DNA of 64,000 nt from Aphrocallistes beatrix (lineage: Eukaryota; Porifera; Hexactinellida; Sceptrulophora; Aphrocallistidae), in contig OY725489.1 in the NCBI GenBank assembly GCA_963281255.1, positions 1,178,001 to 1,242,000 of the forward strand, written 5' to 3'. The notes below the pieces were generated by a model. That model made no database searches. It was not told where the DNA came from and was given only the letters and a program-made list of their open reading frames with translations. Below are positions 1-10,682 of the stretch, one piece after another. The position numbers were made by a program, and so were the translations under genes. How positions within the stretch are numbered: position 1 is the stretch's first letter; each line of letters opens with the position of its first letter.

Positions 1-60
1 CATGAAATTCCATCAATCCAACAGAGTGAAAATAGCATTCATTCACTTGAAGCTCCCGAA

Positions 61-1419
61 ATGAGGATGATTAAATCTTCAAAAGGAAGAGATAAATTAT
101 CTTTTGATGGCTTTATCTATAACTTTCAACGTGAAAGTAATGACAAGAAGCAATGGCGCTGCGAAGTGAAGAGTTGCAAGGCTCGTCTGCATACAACTGG
201 ATTTAATGTTTTAAAAAAGTTAGGGGAACATAGCTACAGTGTGGAGATTGGAAAGGAGGAAGTTTTTGAATTTCGAGCTGGAGTGAAAAGACGAGCAAGA
301 GAGACCAATGACAACCCCCATCGGATAATTGCTGAAGTTGCTAAAACCCTTTTACCTTCAGAGAAAAGTCTGAAGAAAATATGCCATAGAGCTCGGCCTG
401 CCCCAGTTAACCCCACGTCCCTATGTGATCTCATCATGGATGAAAATTTTCAAACTCTGGGTGGCAAAAGGTTTCTATCGTATGATTCTGGGCCAGAACT
501 AGACAGAATATTAATGTTTGGCACTGAAGAAAACAAGAATATCTTATCATATTCTACAATATGGATGGCTGATGGCACATTCAAAACAGTCCCTTCATTA
601 TGTAAACAGCTATATACTATCCACGGGCTAGTCGGAGGGGTCTACCCATTTCGTGAAGGGCACTTGCTCCCTTATATCTACGTATTGCTTCCCGGTAAGA
701 GTGCATTCCATTATAATAAGATGTGGCAGGTAATAAAGCAATTATGTCCCGATAGCAATCCCCAGTATCTCTTAGTAGATTTTGAACAAGCTGTTATTAA
801 CGCTTTCAAAAAGATATGGCCAATGACGTACATCAAGGGCTGTTTCTTTCATTTATCCCAGTCAGCTTATCGGAAGGTACAGGAATTAGGTTTGCAGAGC
901 CGGTATTTGAGCGACCCTGAATTTTCCGTCTGGATTCGGATGTTACCAACATTGGCTTATCTACCTCCGCAGTTTGTTCTTTCAACCTTCGAAACGCTGA
1001 AGATGCAATTTCCAGTTGAAGCGCTACCTCTGCATTCTTATTTTGAGAATACCTATGTTGGGAGAAGAGATGAGTTTGGCAATAATATTCAGCCTTTATT
1101 CCCAATACAAATGTGGAATAATTTCCACTTAGTTGCATATGGAATTCCGACAACTACCAATGCAGTGGAAGCATGGCATCGTGCTTTCAGAGTTACGGTG
1201 GCTTGTCATCATCCTACATTCTGGAAGTTCTGTGACTCATTAATAATCGAACAGGCAAGCGTTGAGCTGAGGCAGGCACAGTATTATACCGGAAAGCCAC
1301 CGAAAGAATCCAAAAAATCCCTTGAGAACGAGTCTACACTGGTACACCTAGTAATGAATTACTTCACAAGGCCTGTTATAACCTATCTTAGAAGTATTGC
1401 CTTCAAATTTTCAATGTAA
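61..1419 (+). CDS. FLYWCH-MULE DNA transposase (possibly 5' partial)
   Basis: The protein is 452 aa from the first ATG, but the frame stays open to base 1, so the true start may lie outside the window. Residues about 10-60 resemble a FLYWCH zinc finger (F-x-Y, W-R-C, C-x-A-R-L-H spacing). The remainder is a MULE-type transposase core: MADGTFKTVP carries the first acidic residue, LLVDFEQA the second, followed by GCFFHLSQS, and TTTNAVEAWHRAFR supplies the late Glu/His. Such proteins cut and paste Mutator-like elements. The reading frame is undamaged, so it may be recently active or domesticated. Terminal inverted repeats cannot be judged because the left flank is missing, and none is obvious on the right. 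The MULE call is firm; activity is unknown. Confidence 0.85.
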   Translation: MRMIKSSKGRDKLSFDGFIYNFQRESNDKKQWRCEVKSCKARLHTTGFNVLKKLGEHSYSVEIGKEEVFEFRAGVKRRARETNDNPHRIIAEVAKTLLPSEKSLKKICHRARPAPVNPTSLCDLIMDENFQTLGGKRFLSYDSGPELDRILMFGTEENKNILSYSTIWMADGTFKTVPSLCKQLYTIHGLVGGVYPFREGHLLPYIYVLLPGKSAFHYNKMWQVIKQLCPDSNPQYLLVDFEQAVINAFKKIWPMTYIKGCFFHLSQSAYRKVQELGLQSRYLSDPEFSVWIRMLPTLAYLPPQFVLSTFETLKMQFPVEALPLHSYFENTYVGRRDEFGNNIQPLFPIQMWNNFHLVAYGIPTTTNAVEAWHRAFRVTVACHHPTFWKFCDSLIIEQASVELRQAQYYTGKPPKESKKSLENESTLVHLVMNYFTRPVITYLRSIAFKFSM

Positions 1420-1714
1420 AATTAAGTTTTAGGTGTGAGATCAAAAGTAGTGATAACAAAAGGTTATTTAGCAGTCTAGCTTTTGCAATCTGTAATATTG
1501 TATTTACTGTAATTGCAATATATTATATCTCTCCACCTTAATGAAAATGCATATACTGCCATCAATTGTGATGCGAACATGGCGGGGGGTAAATATTGAG
1601 AAATAGGGAGGATTCATCTTTTCGCAATTTGGAGTGGAAGATAAATTGCAACTTTTTGCAAACGAATAAGGTCTCGTAAACTTAGAGGACATTATCAAGT
1701 TAGCAAAACAGATA

Positions 1715-2624
1715 TCTTATATATTAAAATGCTAGGATTTTTTTGTTTTTGTTTGTCCGAATTGATTGAAGAATTGGCAAGTCGTAGAGATACGAAAATT
1801 GGCATGTAGGTGTCAAATGATGAATCTAGGATTAAGTTCGAAAATCTAAGCGAAATTTTCACACCTCTGCAAAACAAATGGAAAACAAATTTTCACACCT
1901 TTTCTATACAAAATAAATGACTACACTATCACAATAGAAACCATTGTACGACACTACAATAGATCGTCATTGTTGTTAATATTTCAAAGCCACAACTTAT
2001 GTTTGATATCTTAAATGTATTATAGTATTTGGCAATAAAAAAGATTATCTGCATATTTTCACACCTTTATATACATATTTTCACACCATTTGATGAATTT
2101 TGAAAATAATGCTAGAGACTAGCTTCCAACGGGTGACATGGGGTTTTTAGGGGTGTAGATTTCGAATATCATATTTTCAGATCTATATGATAAATTATTT
2201 GTTTACTTTTGTTTACATTAGATACATAAAGTAAACAAATCTCAAAAATATGCTAGAAACTTGCGTTCAACGGTTGACATGGGGTTTTCAGGGGTGTAGA
2301 TTTCGAATATCATATTTTCGAGTAAATTTGATGATCAATTTGTTTACTTTTGTTTACAATAGATACATAAAGTAAACAAATCTCAAAAATATGCTAGAAA
2401 CTAGCTTCCAACGGTTGACATGGGGTTTTTAGTGCTGTAGATTTCGAATATTATATTTTCGGATCCATGTGAGAAATTTTTCGTTGACCTTTGTTTAAAA
2501 GATTTATATAAAGGAAAAAAATCCCAAAATATGTTAGATTGAGTAACTCCAGGCACCCGCAGGGTGACTCTGCGGACACGCAGTGTCCGCAAGCCGCGCA
2601 GCGCAAGCAAGCGAAGCGTGCTTG
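1715..2624 (+). mobile_element. Helitron-like non-autonomous element H1
   Basis: The left end is A|TCTTATATATTAAAA followed by a T/G-rich run and a conserved GAATTGATTGAAGAA block. The right end is a GC-rich triple-hairpin tail finishing GTGCTTG|T. Five separate heads in the window start A|TC, and all complete tails end CTTG|T, which fits Helitron insertion between A and T without target duplication (canonical Helitrons end CTRR). Three tandem units of about 140 bp sit inside. There is no Rep/helicase coding. Confidence 0.65.
2105..2535 (+). repeat. Three tandem units of about 140 bp inside H1
   Basis: Each unit begins near ATGCTAGARACT, contains CAACGG.TGACATGGGGTTTT and GTGTAGATTTCGAATATCAT, and ends with an inverted pair TTTGTTTACTTT / AAAGTAAACAAA. 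Unit starts lie near 2107, 2250 and 2390. The third unit has diverged at its 3' end. A related solo copy lies on the minus strand near 35345-35430. Confidence 0.8.
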
Positions 2625-3407
2625 TACCTATTATTCTGACATTGACAGCGAGGCTATGAGGAACGTAACGAGCAATAATAATGGATCTGAGGGGCTTGCT
2701 CCCAGAAATCTTTTACGTTTTAGACGCTCAAATTCGATCTGCAGCTATTCTTTTTACCTAACGAGAAACAACTTTAAAATTAAGTACAGTCGGACCGATT
2801 TGTTCTTATTATTTCTTTTCAGATCAAAATAGTAAGAATAAACCGCGAGTAATAACTGATGGAATATACTAGTAAACTAGGAATTTCTTGCAACATCAAA
2901 AGTAGAAAAAAGGATTAGTAAGGATAACCTGGTGTAAGGAAAAAACGGTTTCGACTGTATATTACTTCTCGCGCATGAAGTCGTCATTAGTACAAAAGTA
3001 CGAATATCTCAAGAACATTTTTCATATAACCTTACATTCAGAAAATTAATACTTGCTGCAATAAGGTTGGAATAATTCATGATCTTTTAAATACTCACAT
3101 TTATTTTACCACCCCTGCTCGACTAGGATATCGGGGGTGAATACATATGTTCCTATATGAAGTACGGGAACAAATGTAGACTACCACGAAATATCCTACA
3201 ATACAGTTGAAGATGACATTCAAAATTGCTCAATAAATTATTCCAATTTTGTTTTGCCGAGTGTGAATTCTTACTTACAAATTCCTACTTTGATCATATT
3301 TTTTTCAGTTCAAATGTATCAGTTTTCATGCCCGGTAGATAGTATAGCATAGCCTTTTCAATCTATTGAGTAGGTTATGTACGTATACAGGTATGACGCT
3401 TTACATG
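2625..3407. other. Intergenic, no gene seen
   Basis: AT-rich DNA with short spurious frames. The longest crosses the GC-rich Helitron tail and is composition-driven. No RNA gene or clear repeat is recognised. Confidence 0.6.
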
Positions 3408-3415
3408 CTGTAGAG

Positions 3416-3755
3416 CAGTGTTTCTCAAACTAATTTAGCACACCGCCCCCTAATCAGGATTTTACTGTCGACACCGCCCCCTCCCCTTACTCATGATCCG
3501 TAAGCCATCAACAGTGTAATTATTGTATTAATTAGTCACGGGAAACCATTGACAGTGTGATTATTGTACTTTCTAGCTCTAACAACTACAGTGAATGTTG
3601 AAATTTGTTTCAAAGATTGACCATCAATATTCTGGAATACACTTTTTTTTTGAGGTTCAAATATCGTAGATGTATTGCTAACAAAACACATTAGCGCCCC
3701 CCAACAACCTTTCAGCGCCCCCTGGGGGCTCTACGGCCCACTTTGAGAATCACTG
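3416..3755. mobile_element. hAT MITE copy 1
   Basis: A 340-bp element with imperfect terminal inverted repeats (CAGTGTTTCTCAAA on the left; reverse complement of the right end CAGTGATTCTCAAAG). It is flanked by an exact 8-bp duplication CTGTAGAG at 3408-3415 and 3756-3763. The length of the duplication and the CAGTG ends are typical of hAT transposons. The body contains repeated GCGCCCC/CCGCCCC blocks and no coding sequence. A second copy lies at 7282-7649. Confidence 0.92.
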
Positions 3756-4148
3756 CTGTAGAGTAAAATAATCGATCAGCAGGCAACTATCGCTTCATCC
3801 TGCAAACAATTTTTCATTTGCTAGTTGGGATTTTTATTAGAATTAATAACGACATGTCACTGCACCCACCAGTGATGACTACCTTGACATTCGATAATCT
3901 GCCGTTCCGTAATATAACTTAATGAAGCACATAAATTATTAAATATTTCTTTCGATAGTATTCCAAAGAGAGGGCCGATTAACATTCGGATATATACGGT
4001 ATGCTTATATATAAAATTGATCAAAATTCATATATTAGCCATTTATATATATATATACGTACTTGTATACGCGTAATAATTATATTCTCTTTCAAACTTT
4101 TTTAGTTAAAGCATTATGATGGGATACCGAAATACAATATATAATATC

Positions 4149-4367
4149 CATACATGCCAACCTGAGCCATGATAAAAGCGGGACGCGGCGTTGAATTTCG
4201 CGGGACATGACGGGATGCAATATAAATATACTATACATATATGATACAAAAAAGCGGGACATAATGGGGAAATTTCATGTAAAAGCGGGACACTCGAGAA
4301 AATTAGCTCAATAGAAGAGTGAAAAAAGCGGGACGTCCCGCCAAAAACGGGAGAGTTGGCAAGTATG
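4149..4367. mobile_element. CATGCCAAC-family MITE copy 1
   Basis: Ends are CATACATGCCAAC on the left and GTTGGCAAGTATG on the right, an imperfect inverted repeat. The body repeats GCGGGAC motifs on AT-rich DNA. Related copies lie at 18184-18353 and 53216-53404, with the same order of internal blocks. It is non-coding. The superfamily is uncertain; a TA target is plausible. Confidence 0.8.
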
Positions 4368-5281
4368 AATATCGTGTATACTATTATTGTATTGGATCAA
4401 AATCTAACATAATAATATTGGAAGCAGATTAAATATTTATCCGGGTTTAGTTTTGCATATTTAATGAAACTTTATGATACGTAAATTTTTGTAAAATACT
4501 TTTGCGTGAGAAATATAAAATCTCTTCTCTAATAATGGTATGATCGTTTTGATTATTGCGGCATAAGGACGCAATTTTAAGGAATTATGTTAAAACTATG
4601 ATGTAAACATTTGATTATCAAACCCTTACCTGGCTCATTCAAATTCTAATAGAACAGAAACTCCTAACTTATGATAAAAATCCTAACTAAAAATCCTAAC
4701 TAAATAATAACCTAACGAATCTTTATACATAATGCAATATTTATTTCGATGTATATGCTAGATGCCTAAATAATGCGGTTGATCACATACCACAAGTTAT
4801 GTATACTTTCAACGTATTACATTCTTTCACAATTTAACGATTCTGAAATAGCAATCGTCAAATATAGTTGCTATTGTATATTTTGAAAATTATTATATTC
4901 AGATCTTAAATAATAAAGAATCAAAGTGAGCTTTCATTTCATCTTTATTTTTAGCTCTGTACACAAATGTCTCACTCCGAGCTCTTGCTCGAGTTTCAAA
5001 TTTGATGCCATTTTTCGTTGGAAAAAACAAAGATGGTCAAAACAGGATAAATTGAATAGGCTATAATCTGGAAACTAAATATAGTAGGTCTTGAAATGAA
5101 GTAGATCTGAATAGAGAATCGTCTAAGGTTCATTAATAATACAAATACTTGGTTTCGATTGCACTACAGACATAATAAGAGGGTAGGGCCGAGAACTTAT
5201 TGAACGCCCGTAGTATATAAGCAAACCTAACGTTAAGTTAAACATGTACTGCTTCACTTTGACTTAATTGGATACTCTAAT
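4368..5281. other. Intergenic, no gene seen
   Basis: AT-rich, no convincing coding or RNA feature. It forms the upstream region of the broken membrane-protein gene that follows. Confidence 0.6.
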
Positions 5282-6441
5282 ATGCCATTTTTTAATTTTA
5301 GTTATGATTCTGATTCTGATGAGTTAGTGAAACATTTCCATGATATAATATCTTTTTTGAATTATATAGGTCAGGCATTATTATTGATATACGTACTTTC
5401 TTCCTGCATTTGGCTTTTCTATGTGATTCGCAAAATTCATTTTCACTTAAAGGAGAAAAGACTCCTAGAAGCTAAGAGATCTTCGGGAATACTCTTAAAC
5501 CCCATAGAACTAGAATACAAAATCTCCTCTGCCAAATCAGAATTACTTCGTTTTTGGATATTCTTTATTTTCGTTTCTGTTGAAATCCTCTTTGGGTTAG
5601 ATCTGAATATTTATGGGCCATTTGTTGATCATATCAGTCACGGTTCCATAAATCTCGGATATAATTGCACTCTACAGGCCAATACTTATCTCGCTCGACA
5701 ATATGTTTTGGAACCAAGCTTTTTTCTGACAAATTTATTAGTTGTTCTTTCACGATTTGCATATTCTCTAATGATTTGGTTGTCCGGTATCTCTCTTCTC
5801 AACTTAAGTCATGCAGCTTTAGAGCGAATTCATGCCAAGAAGATTATCAAATATATCTTAATCGTGTTTTTTATAAATTTGATAATTGCTGTCGGAGCCA
5901 TCATCCCATACACAAGCTTAGTTTTTGCATTAATTCAAAGCATAATGGATCAAATCATTTTCTTTATTCTGCTGTATTAGTGAGGAAGAAATTTTTTCCA
6001 GCTATGCACTCACGTGGTAGATTTGCATGACAAAATATATGCAGTGAAAAGGAAAAACTCATTGAGAGTCGCAAACAGAAAAGACTTTTGAAATTATACA
6101 AATATGTGATTGTTTTCTTCATGATAACTTTTCAGATAAACATTCTCAATGGACTAATATTCTACAACGGATACATTATATTGGAATCAATATGTATGAA
6201 TCCTTGTTGGTTTACTGTGACATATCAGTTGCCTGTATTTCAATTGTCTGTTCCAACTATCAAAATACTATCATACATCATTATTGGGTTCTTTTTCGGA
6301 ATGCGATTAATTGGTATCATTGTCTACTTCAATTTTACTGTAATGAACCTCACGATTAATTGTGTCATCTCTTGGCCGCGTTTAAAAAAGCAGTTTGCTA
6401 TGAGAAACAAATCCTATCGTTTTCATCTAAGGCGCTATTAA
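5282..6441 (+). pseudogene. Seven-helix membrane protein family member, broken
   Basis: An ATG at 5282 opens 232 residues with five hydrophobic segments that align with the intact relatives at 10683-11789 and 12716-13930. Shared landmarks are YNCTL after the second segment, LLNLSHAALERIHAK after the third, and IPYTSLVFAL. Near 5940-5980 the homologous frame shifts (the SAVLVRKK segment lies in another frame). An in-frame TGA at 6028 follows, and homology resumes to 6441 with MNPCWF and a last helix. One frameshift plus one stop makes this a pseudogene unless there is an assembly error or an unrecognised intron. Confidence 0.75.
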
Positions 6442-7198
6442 TTAGAAAGCTACACTCTGTGCTTTCGATACTTTTCTTGCTTAATTATTGTATCTACTCA
6501 CAAAATAATGATTTGATTCAACAATATGATTTATTTTGCTGTAATTTCTTTATATTATTAATTGTTGTATTCCAATAATTTGCTATTTGTAGTGATTAAT
6601 ATTTTAAATAAAGTATTATAAAAATGCTCACATTGGACCTCAAAGGATTGATAATGGCAGGGATCAGAATTAAAGTAGTTGTTCCGTAGTGATGGTCCGG
6701 CATGACCATCATAATTTTAAGAGAATGCAAAATTTTTAAATTGTCACCTAATGCTTTTAAGAGTTTAGACTCCGATTTTTTTTCTTTTGTTTGCGATGTT
6801 TAAAGTAAACAAAATTTAAATTATCAATCAACAGAGAATGACTTTCAATGAGACATCTAGGATTTCATGGTGTATATTACGGCTATAAAATTAGAGAGCG
6901 TTTTGCAAATATTTTTTCGTTTTGTTTTTGACAAGCAAAGATTGCTTGAGTTAATTTACGATAATATTCATCATCACATATTATCTACCTTCTACTTCAT
7001 TTATCTCTTCATGACTTTCCCAACATTGAATTTCTAGGTCAATTTATAAATGTTTATATTATATCGTCAGTTCGTCACAATGTATTTCATCTTCTACTAC
7101 AAGGATTGCTCAATAAATAATGGGAGTTTTATTAATAAAAGTTGTACTATTCCATTAGTAGAAATCCCTGTAGTACTTGTATCTAGTTACATTCATCA
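6442..7198. other. Intergenic; diverged relative of the 140-bp repeat
   Basis: AT-rich. Around 6780-6890 there are traces of the repeat seen at 2105-2535 (the AAAGTAAACAAA end, CAATGAGACATCTAGG, GTGTATATTACGG). The short frame at 7050-7304 runs into a transposon and looks spurious. Confidence 0.5.
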
Positions 7199-7882
7199 TT
7201 CTAAAATCAAGCAAACCAACGGACATTATAGATGGGAGATATACCTTATAGGATTAGTCATAATTGAGATATACCTTATAGCAGTGTTTCTCAAACTAAT
7301 TTAGCACACCGCCCCCTAATCAGGATTTTACTGTCGACACCGCCCCCTCCCCTTACTCATGATCGGTAAGCCATCAACAGTGTAATTATTGTATTAATTA
7401 GTCACGGGAAACCATTGACAGTGTGATTATTGTACTTTCTAGCTCTAACAACTACAGTGAATGTTGAAATTTGTTTCAAAGATTGACCATCAATATTCTG
7501 GAATACAGATTTTTTTGAGGTTCAAATATCGTAGATGTATTGCTAACAAAACACATTAGCGCCCCCCCAGCGCCCCCTTACATTATAGCGCCCCCAACAA
7601 CCTTTCAGCGCCCCCTGGGGGGCTCTACGGCCCACTTTGAGAATCACTGCCTTATAGGATTAGTCATAATCGAGATAGTCTTACATAAGTATAACGTAGG
7701 CACAAAAATAATCCCTTAAACAAGTATGATCTGAAATGATTTGGGTTAAAATACTATCATGCAACCAAAATGTATTCAATCTGACATCAGCACTTAGATC
7801 TGTTTAAGAGTAGTATATCCTCAATATGAAATATTTCTATTATTTCAGTGAAGTTTACATGACTTGACAATAATTTTAGTGT
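7199..7882. repeat. Segment duplicate with MITE insertion (filled site)
   Basis: Apart from the insert, this matches 10125-10403 base for base over nearly its whole length, starting TTCTAAAATCAAGC and ending at ATTTTAGTGT. Copy 1 carries a 30-bp tandem duplication and then the hAT MITE at 7282-7649. The other copy shows the uninterrupted site. Confidence 0.9.
7282..7649. mobile_element. hAT MITE copy 2
   Basis: A 368-bp relative of 3416-3755 with the same CAGTG ends. It is flanked by an exact 8-bp duplication CCTTATAG at 7274-7281 and 7650-7657. It has an extra GCGCCCCC repeat block compared with copy 1. The unoccupied target sequence is preserved near 10170. Confidence 0.93.
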
Positions 7883-8032
7883 TGCCTTCAGTCGAATAAC
7901 GTTAACAACAATCGAGGTATGTATACGTGATTATATTATATCATATTGTGCGTTATAATCAATCATTTTGATGATAAAATAACTTTAATGATCAGATAAT
8001 AGATTAAAAGTATTTGTATCTGTATTCAATCA

Positions 8033-8803
8033 TCTTATATATTAAAACTCCAGGATTTTTTGTTGTTTTTTTTTGTTTGTTTGTTTGTCCGAATTGATTG
8101 AAGAATTGGCAAGTCGTAGAGATACGAAAATTGGCATGTAGGTGTCAAATGATGAATCTAGGATTAAGTTCGAAGATCTAAGCGAAATGTTCACACCTCG
8201 CCGAGATAGGTGACAAAATGTGCTGACCAATCAAATTCGATTATTTTATAATGCAAATACATTGGAATACAATAGAAGTGACTTATGCATACAATCAAAA
8301 GAACTAATTGTGATTGAAATTCATTGGTTTATGTGAACCAATCAATTATCAGCCTTTTATAATGCCATTCACACGATTCTATTTCATATAAATGACTGAA
8401 TACTGCTATTTTGAGTCTATAATTTGATTGTTAACAACAATTAAAGTGTGTTATATGCTACGATCAATCAATTCGATCATAAAATAACTTTTAACGACAT
8501 GTACTGGAATTGATTATTTTAGTATAATAATCTTTAGCAATGTGAACTTTGTGTTTTCAAATTGAGCTTACATTCAGGATTAGTTGGCTTAATACGAATT
8601 AAATTATATTTATCACGAAACAAAATTTCTGCTACAGTTCTGATTTATTAAATGTAACCGTAGACAAATGACAATCCAGCGTAATTAGTATAAAACAAGA
8701 ATGCGACGTATTGTTTCTCTAATATCCGCAAGCGCCCACTGGGTAAATCTGCAGACACGCAGTGTCTGCAAGCCGCGCAGCGCAAGCAAGCGAAGCGCGC
8801 TTG
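8033..8803 (+). mobile_element. Helitron-like non-autonomous element H2
   Basis: The head is A|TCTTATATATTAAAAC, then a TTTGTTTGTTTG run and the same GAATTGATTGAAGAATTGGCA block as H1. The tail is a GC-rich triple hairpin ending GCGCTTG|T. The middle hairpin, GCAGACAC-GCA-GTGTCTGC, carries a paired change relative to H1. Length is 771 bp. The head half has an inverted partner immediately to the right. Confidence 0.7.
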
Positions 8804-8811
8804 TTTATATG

Positions 8812-9150
8812 AAATAGAATCGTAATAAATCGCATTATAAAAACCTAATAATTGATTGGTTCTCGCTTGAACCAATGAATTTCAATCACAAATGTACCTT
8901 CGATTGTATGCATTGTAAATGTAGTCACTACTGTTTAGATCATATTGTATTTGTATTATAAAAGAACCGAATTTCATTGGTCAGCACAGTTTGTCACCTA
9001 TCGCGAGGCGTGAAGATTTCGCTAAGATCTTCGAACTTAGTCATAGACTCATTATTACCTGTGTACCAAATTTCACATTTCTAGTACCTCCCAGTTCCTC
9101 AATCAATTCTGTACAATAAAAAAACAAACATTGCGTTTTAATATGTAAAC
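8812..9150 (-). repeat. Inverted copy of the H2 head (fold-back arm)
   Basis: Read on the minus strand, this runs from a head-like ACATATTAAAACGC through the conserved ATTGATTGAGGAA block to CGATTCTATTTCATATAA. It parallels 8033-8395 in reverse, so the two can pair as a long stem with H2's distal half as the loop. The arms have diverged by point changes and small indels. Confidence 0.75.
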
Positions 9151-9540
9151 ATAATTTAAATATCAGCTGCTGTATTTTCCATCATGCTAAATTAAACAAT
9201 AGAATTGGTGTATACATAGGCGCCGAACCCGTGGGGGCTGGGGGGATCGAGCCCTCCTGGATTCGAAGATGGCCCATAGACGCAATACTAATTTTAGAGC
9301 TGAACCCCCCTAAGTTTGGCGCCCCTGGGTGTAGACGTAGGTATAAATGGCGTAAGACTCAATATTTTAGAATATAAACTGGGAATATGAAGTTGCGACT
9401 CCTCTAAATTTATTTTTCAGTATCACGAGTTCTTCAACGTCATCGTCAGGAAAATTCTAAAATTATACAAACAAACTTTATTTGCTATTTAAAGATTCAA
9501 TAAGGAAAAATTTTCTTTGAAATATAATATCTTTTTACTA
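9151..9540. other. Intergenic with a small GGCGCC-ended palindromic repeat
   Basis: Around 9219-9312 an AGGCGCCGAACCC end faces a TTGGCGCCCCTGG end, consistent with a short repeat. No gene is recognised. Confidence 0.4.
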
Positions 9541-10124
9541 CTTAGGTCATTTCAAAAGTACTGATCACCCCCCACCAATTCGATATTAAGCAACGACTGA
9601 TGTGTCATTTAATTACATATTCTCGAAATAGTCTCCCTTGACGCGAATATACTCCTTTAGACGGTCTACCTAGGAGCGGAATGTCTTTTTATACTCCGTC
9701 TGTGGGATCGATTTCAGGTACTTATGAATGGCGAATCCGATCTCCATTCGACTAGTGAACTCCTTGTCAGAGAGATGACTTTTCTGCTTTGAAAACAACC
9801 AGAAGTCACACGGACTTAGGTCAGGGGAATAGGGAGGGTGATTCAGTGTTTGCATCCCTATATCCTCGATGTATGCGGCGACTTGTTTAGTTTTATGGCT
9901 ACTGGCATTAGCATGTAGAAGTTTTATTCCACGAAGACCAGTTCTCGGCCGACGCTCTGCGTACTGTTTACTGACTTCTGCGAGCACATGAGTGCATAAA
10001 AGTATCCAGCAACATTCTGGCCCTTCGGAACGCAAACTTGAGCAACTGGACCGTAGGCGTCAAATGCAATTTTGTACATTACCTTCTTGGCACGGAAATC
10101 TGGACGCGGTTTTTTAGGTCGGGG
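9541..10124 (-). pseudogene. Mariner-type transposase relic
   Basis: Two overlapping minus-strand frames, 9924-10124 then 9670-10035, carry the C-terminal half of a Tc1/mariner transposase. They include KVMYKIAFDAYGPV and PKGQNV in the first frame, and LLHANASSHK (second acidic position replaced or degraded) with HPPYSPDLSPCDFWLF (the D34D region) in the second. A frameshift separates them, and the N-terminal DNA-binding half is missing. The relic stops where the duplicated segment at 10125 begins. It is inactive. Confidence 0.85.
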
Positions 10125-10403
10125 TTCTAAAATCAAGCAAACCAACGGACATTATAGATGGGAGATATACCTTATAGGATTAGTCATAATCGAGATAGTC
10201 TTACATAAGTATAACGTAGGCACAAAAATAATCCCTTAAACAAGTATGATCTGAAATAATTTGGGTTAAAATACTATCATGCAACCAAAATGTATTCAAT
10301 CTGACATCAGCACTTAGATCTGTTTACGTAGTAGTATATCCTCAATATGAAATATTTCTATTATTTCAGTGAAGTTTACATGACTTGACAATAATTTTAG
10401 TGT
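10125..10403. repeat. Segment duplicate, empty site
   Basis: A 279-bp copy of the 7199-7882 segment lacking both the hAT MITE and the 30-bp tandem duplication. It preserves GATATACCTTATAGGATTAG, the ancestral insertion target. Confidence 0.9.
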
Positions 10404-10682
10404 CAGCCTAAAATTTTAATGTTGTGAATACGTATGCTTGAGCTCCAAAAGTTTAACAGTTATCGCTACGCGGAATAACACTCAAAACTTGGATTATTCA
10501 TTAGGGTTAATCACGGATAATTAATAACTTGAATATCATGTTATGAATTTCAAAAGAAAATGTAATCGCAAGTGGGAGATATTTTGATGTTATGTACCTG
10601 TAATACTAAATAATATCATTGACGAATTAAATACCAAGTTTCTAAATAAATAGGTAGTGTAAGTTTCATTTTTTAGTAAATA

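Noticed and set aside
2105-2535. Possible CRISPR-like array
   Set aside because: The units are whole 140-bp tandem repeats without unique spacers, in a eukaryotic setting.
2539-2832. 97-aa frame crossing the GC-rich tail of H1
   Set aside because: It is created by the palindromic Helitron-like tail; similar frames recur at 14565-14874 and 15527-15712 only because the repeat recurs.
7050-7304. 84-aa frame with a hydrophobic end
   Set aside because: It ends inside a hAT MITE and crosses the 30-bp tandem duplication; it has no similarity to the nearby seven-helix family.
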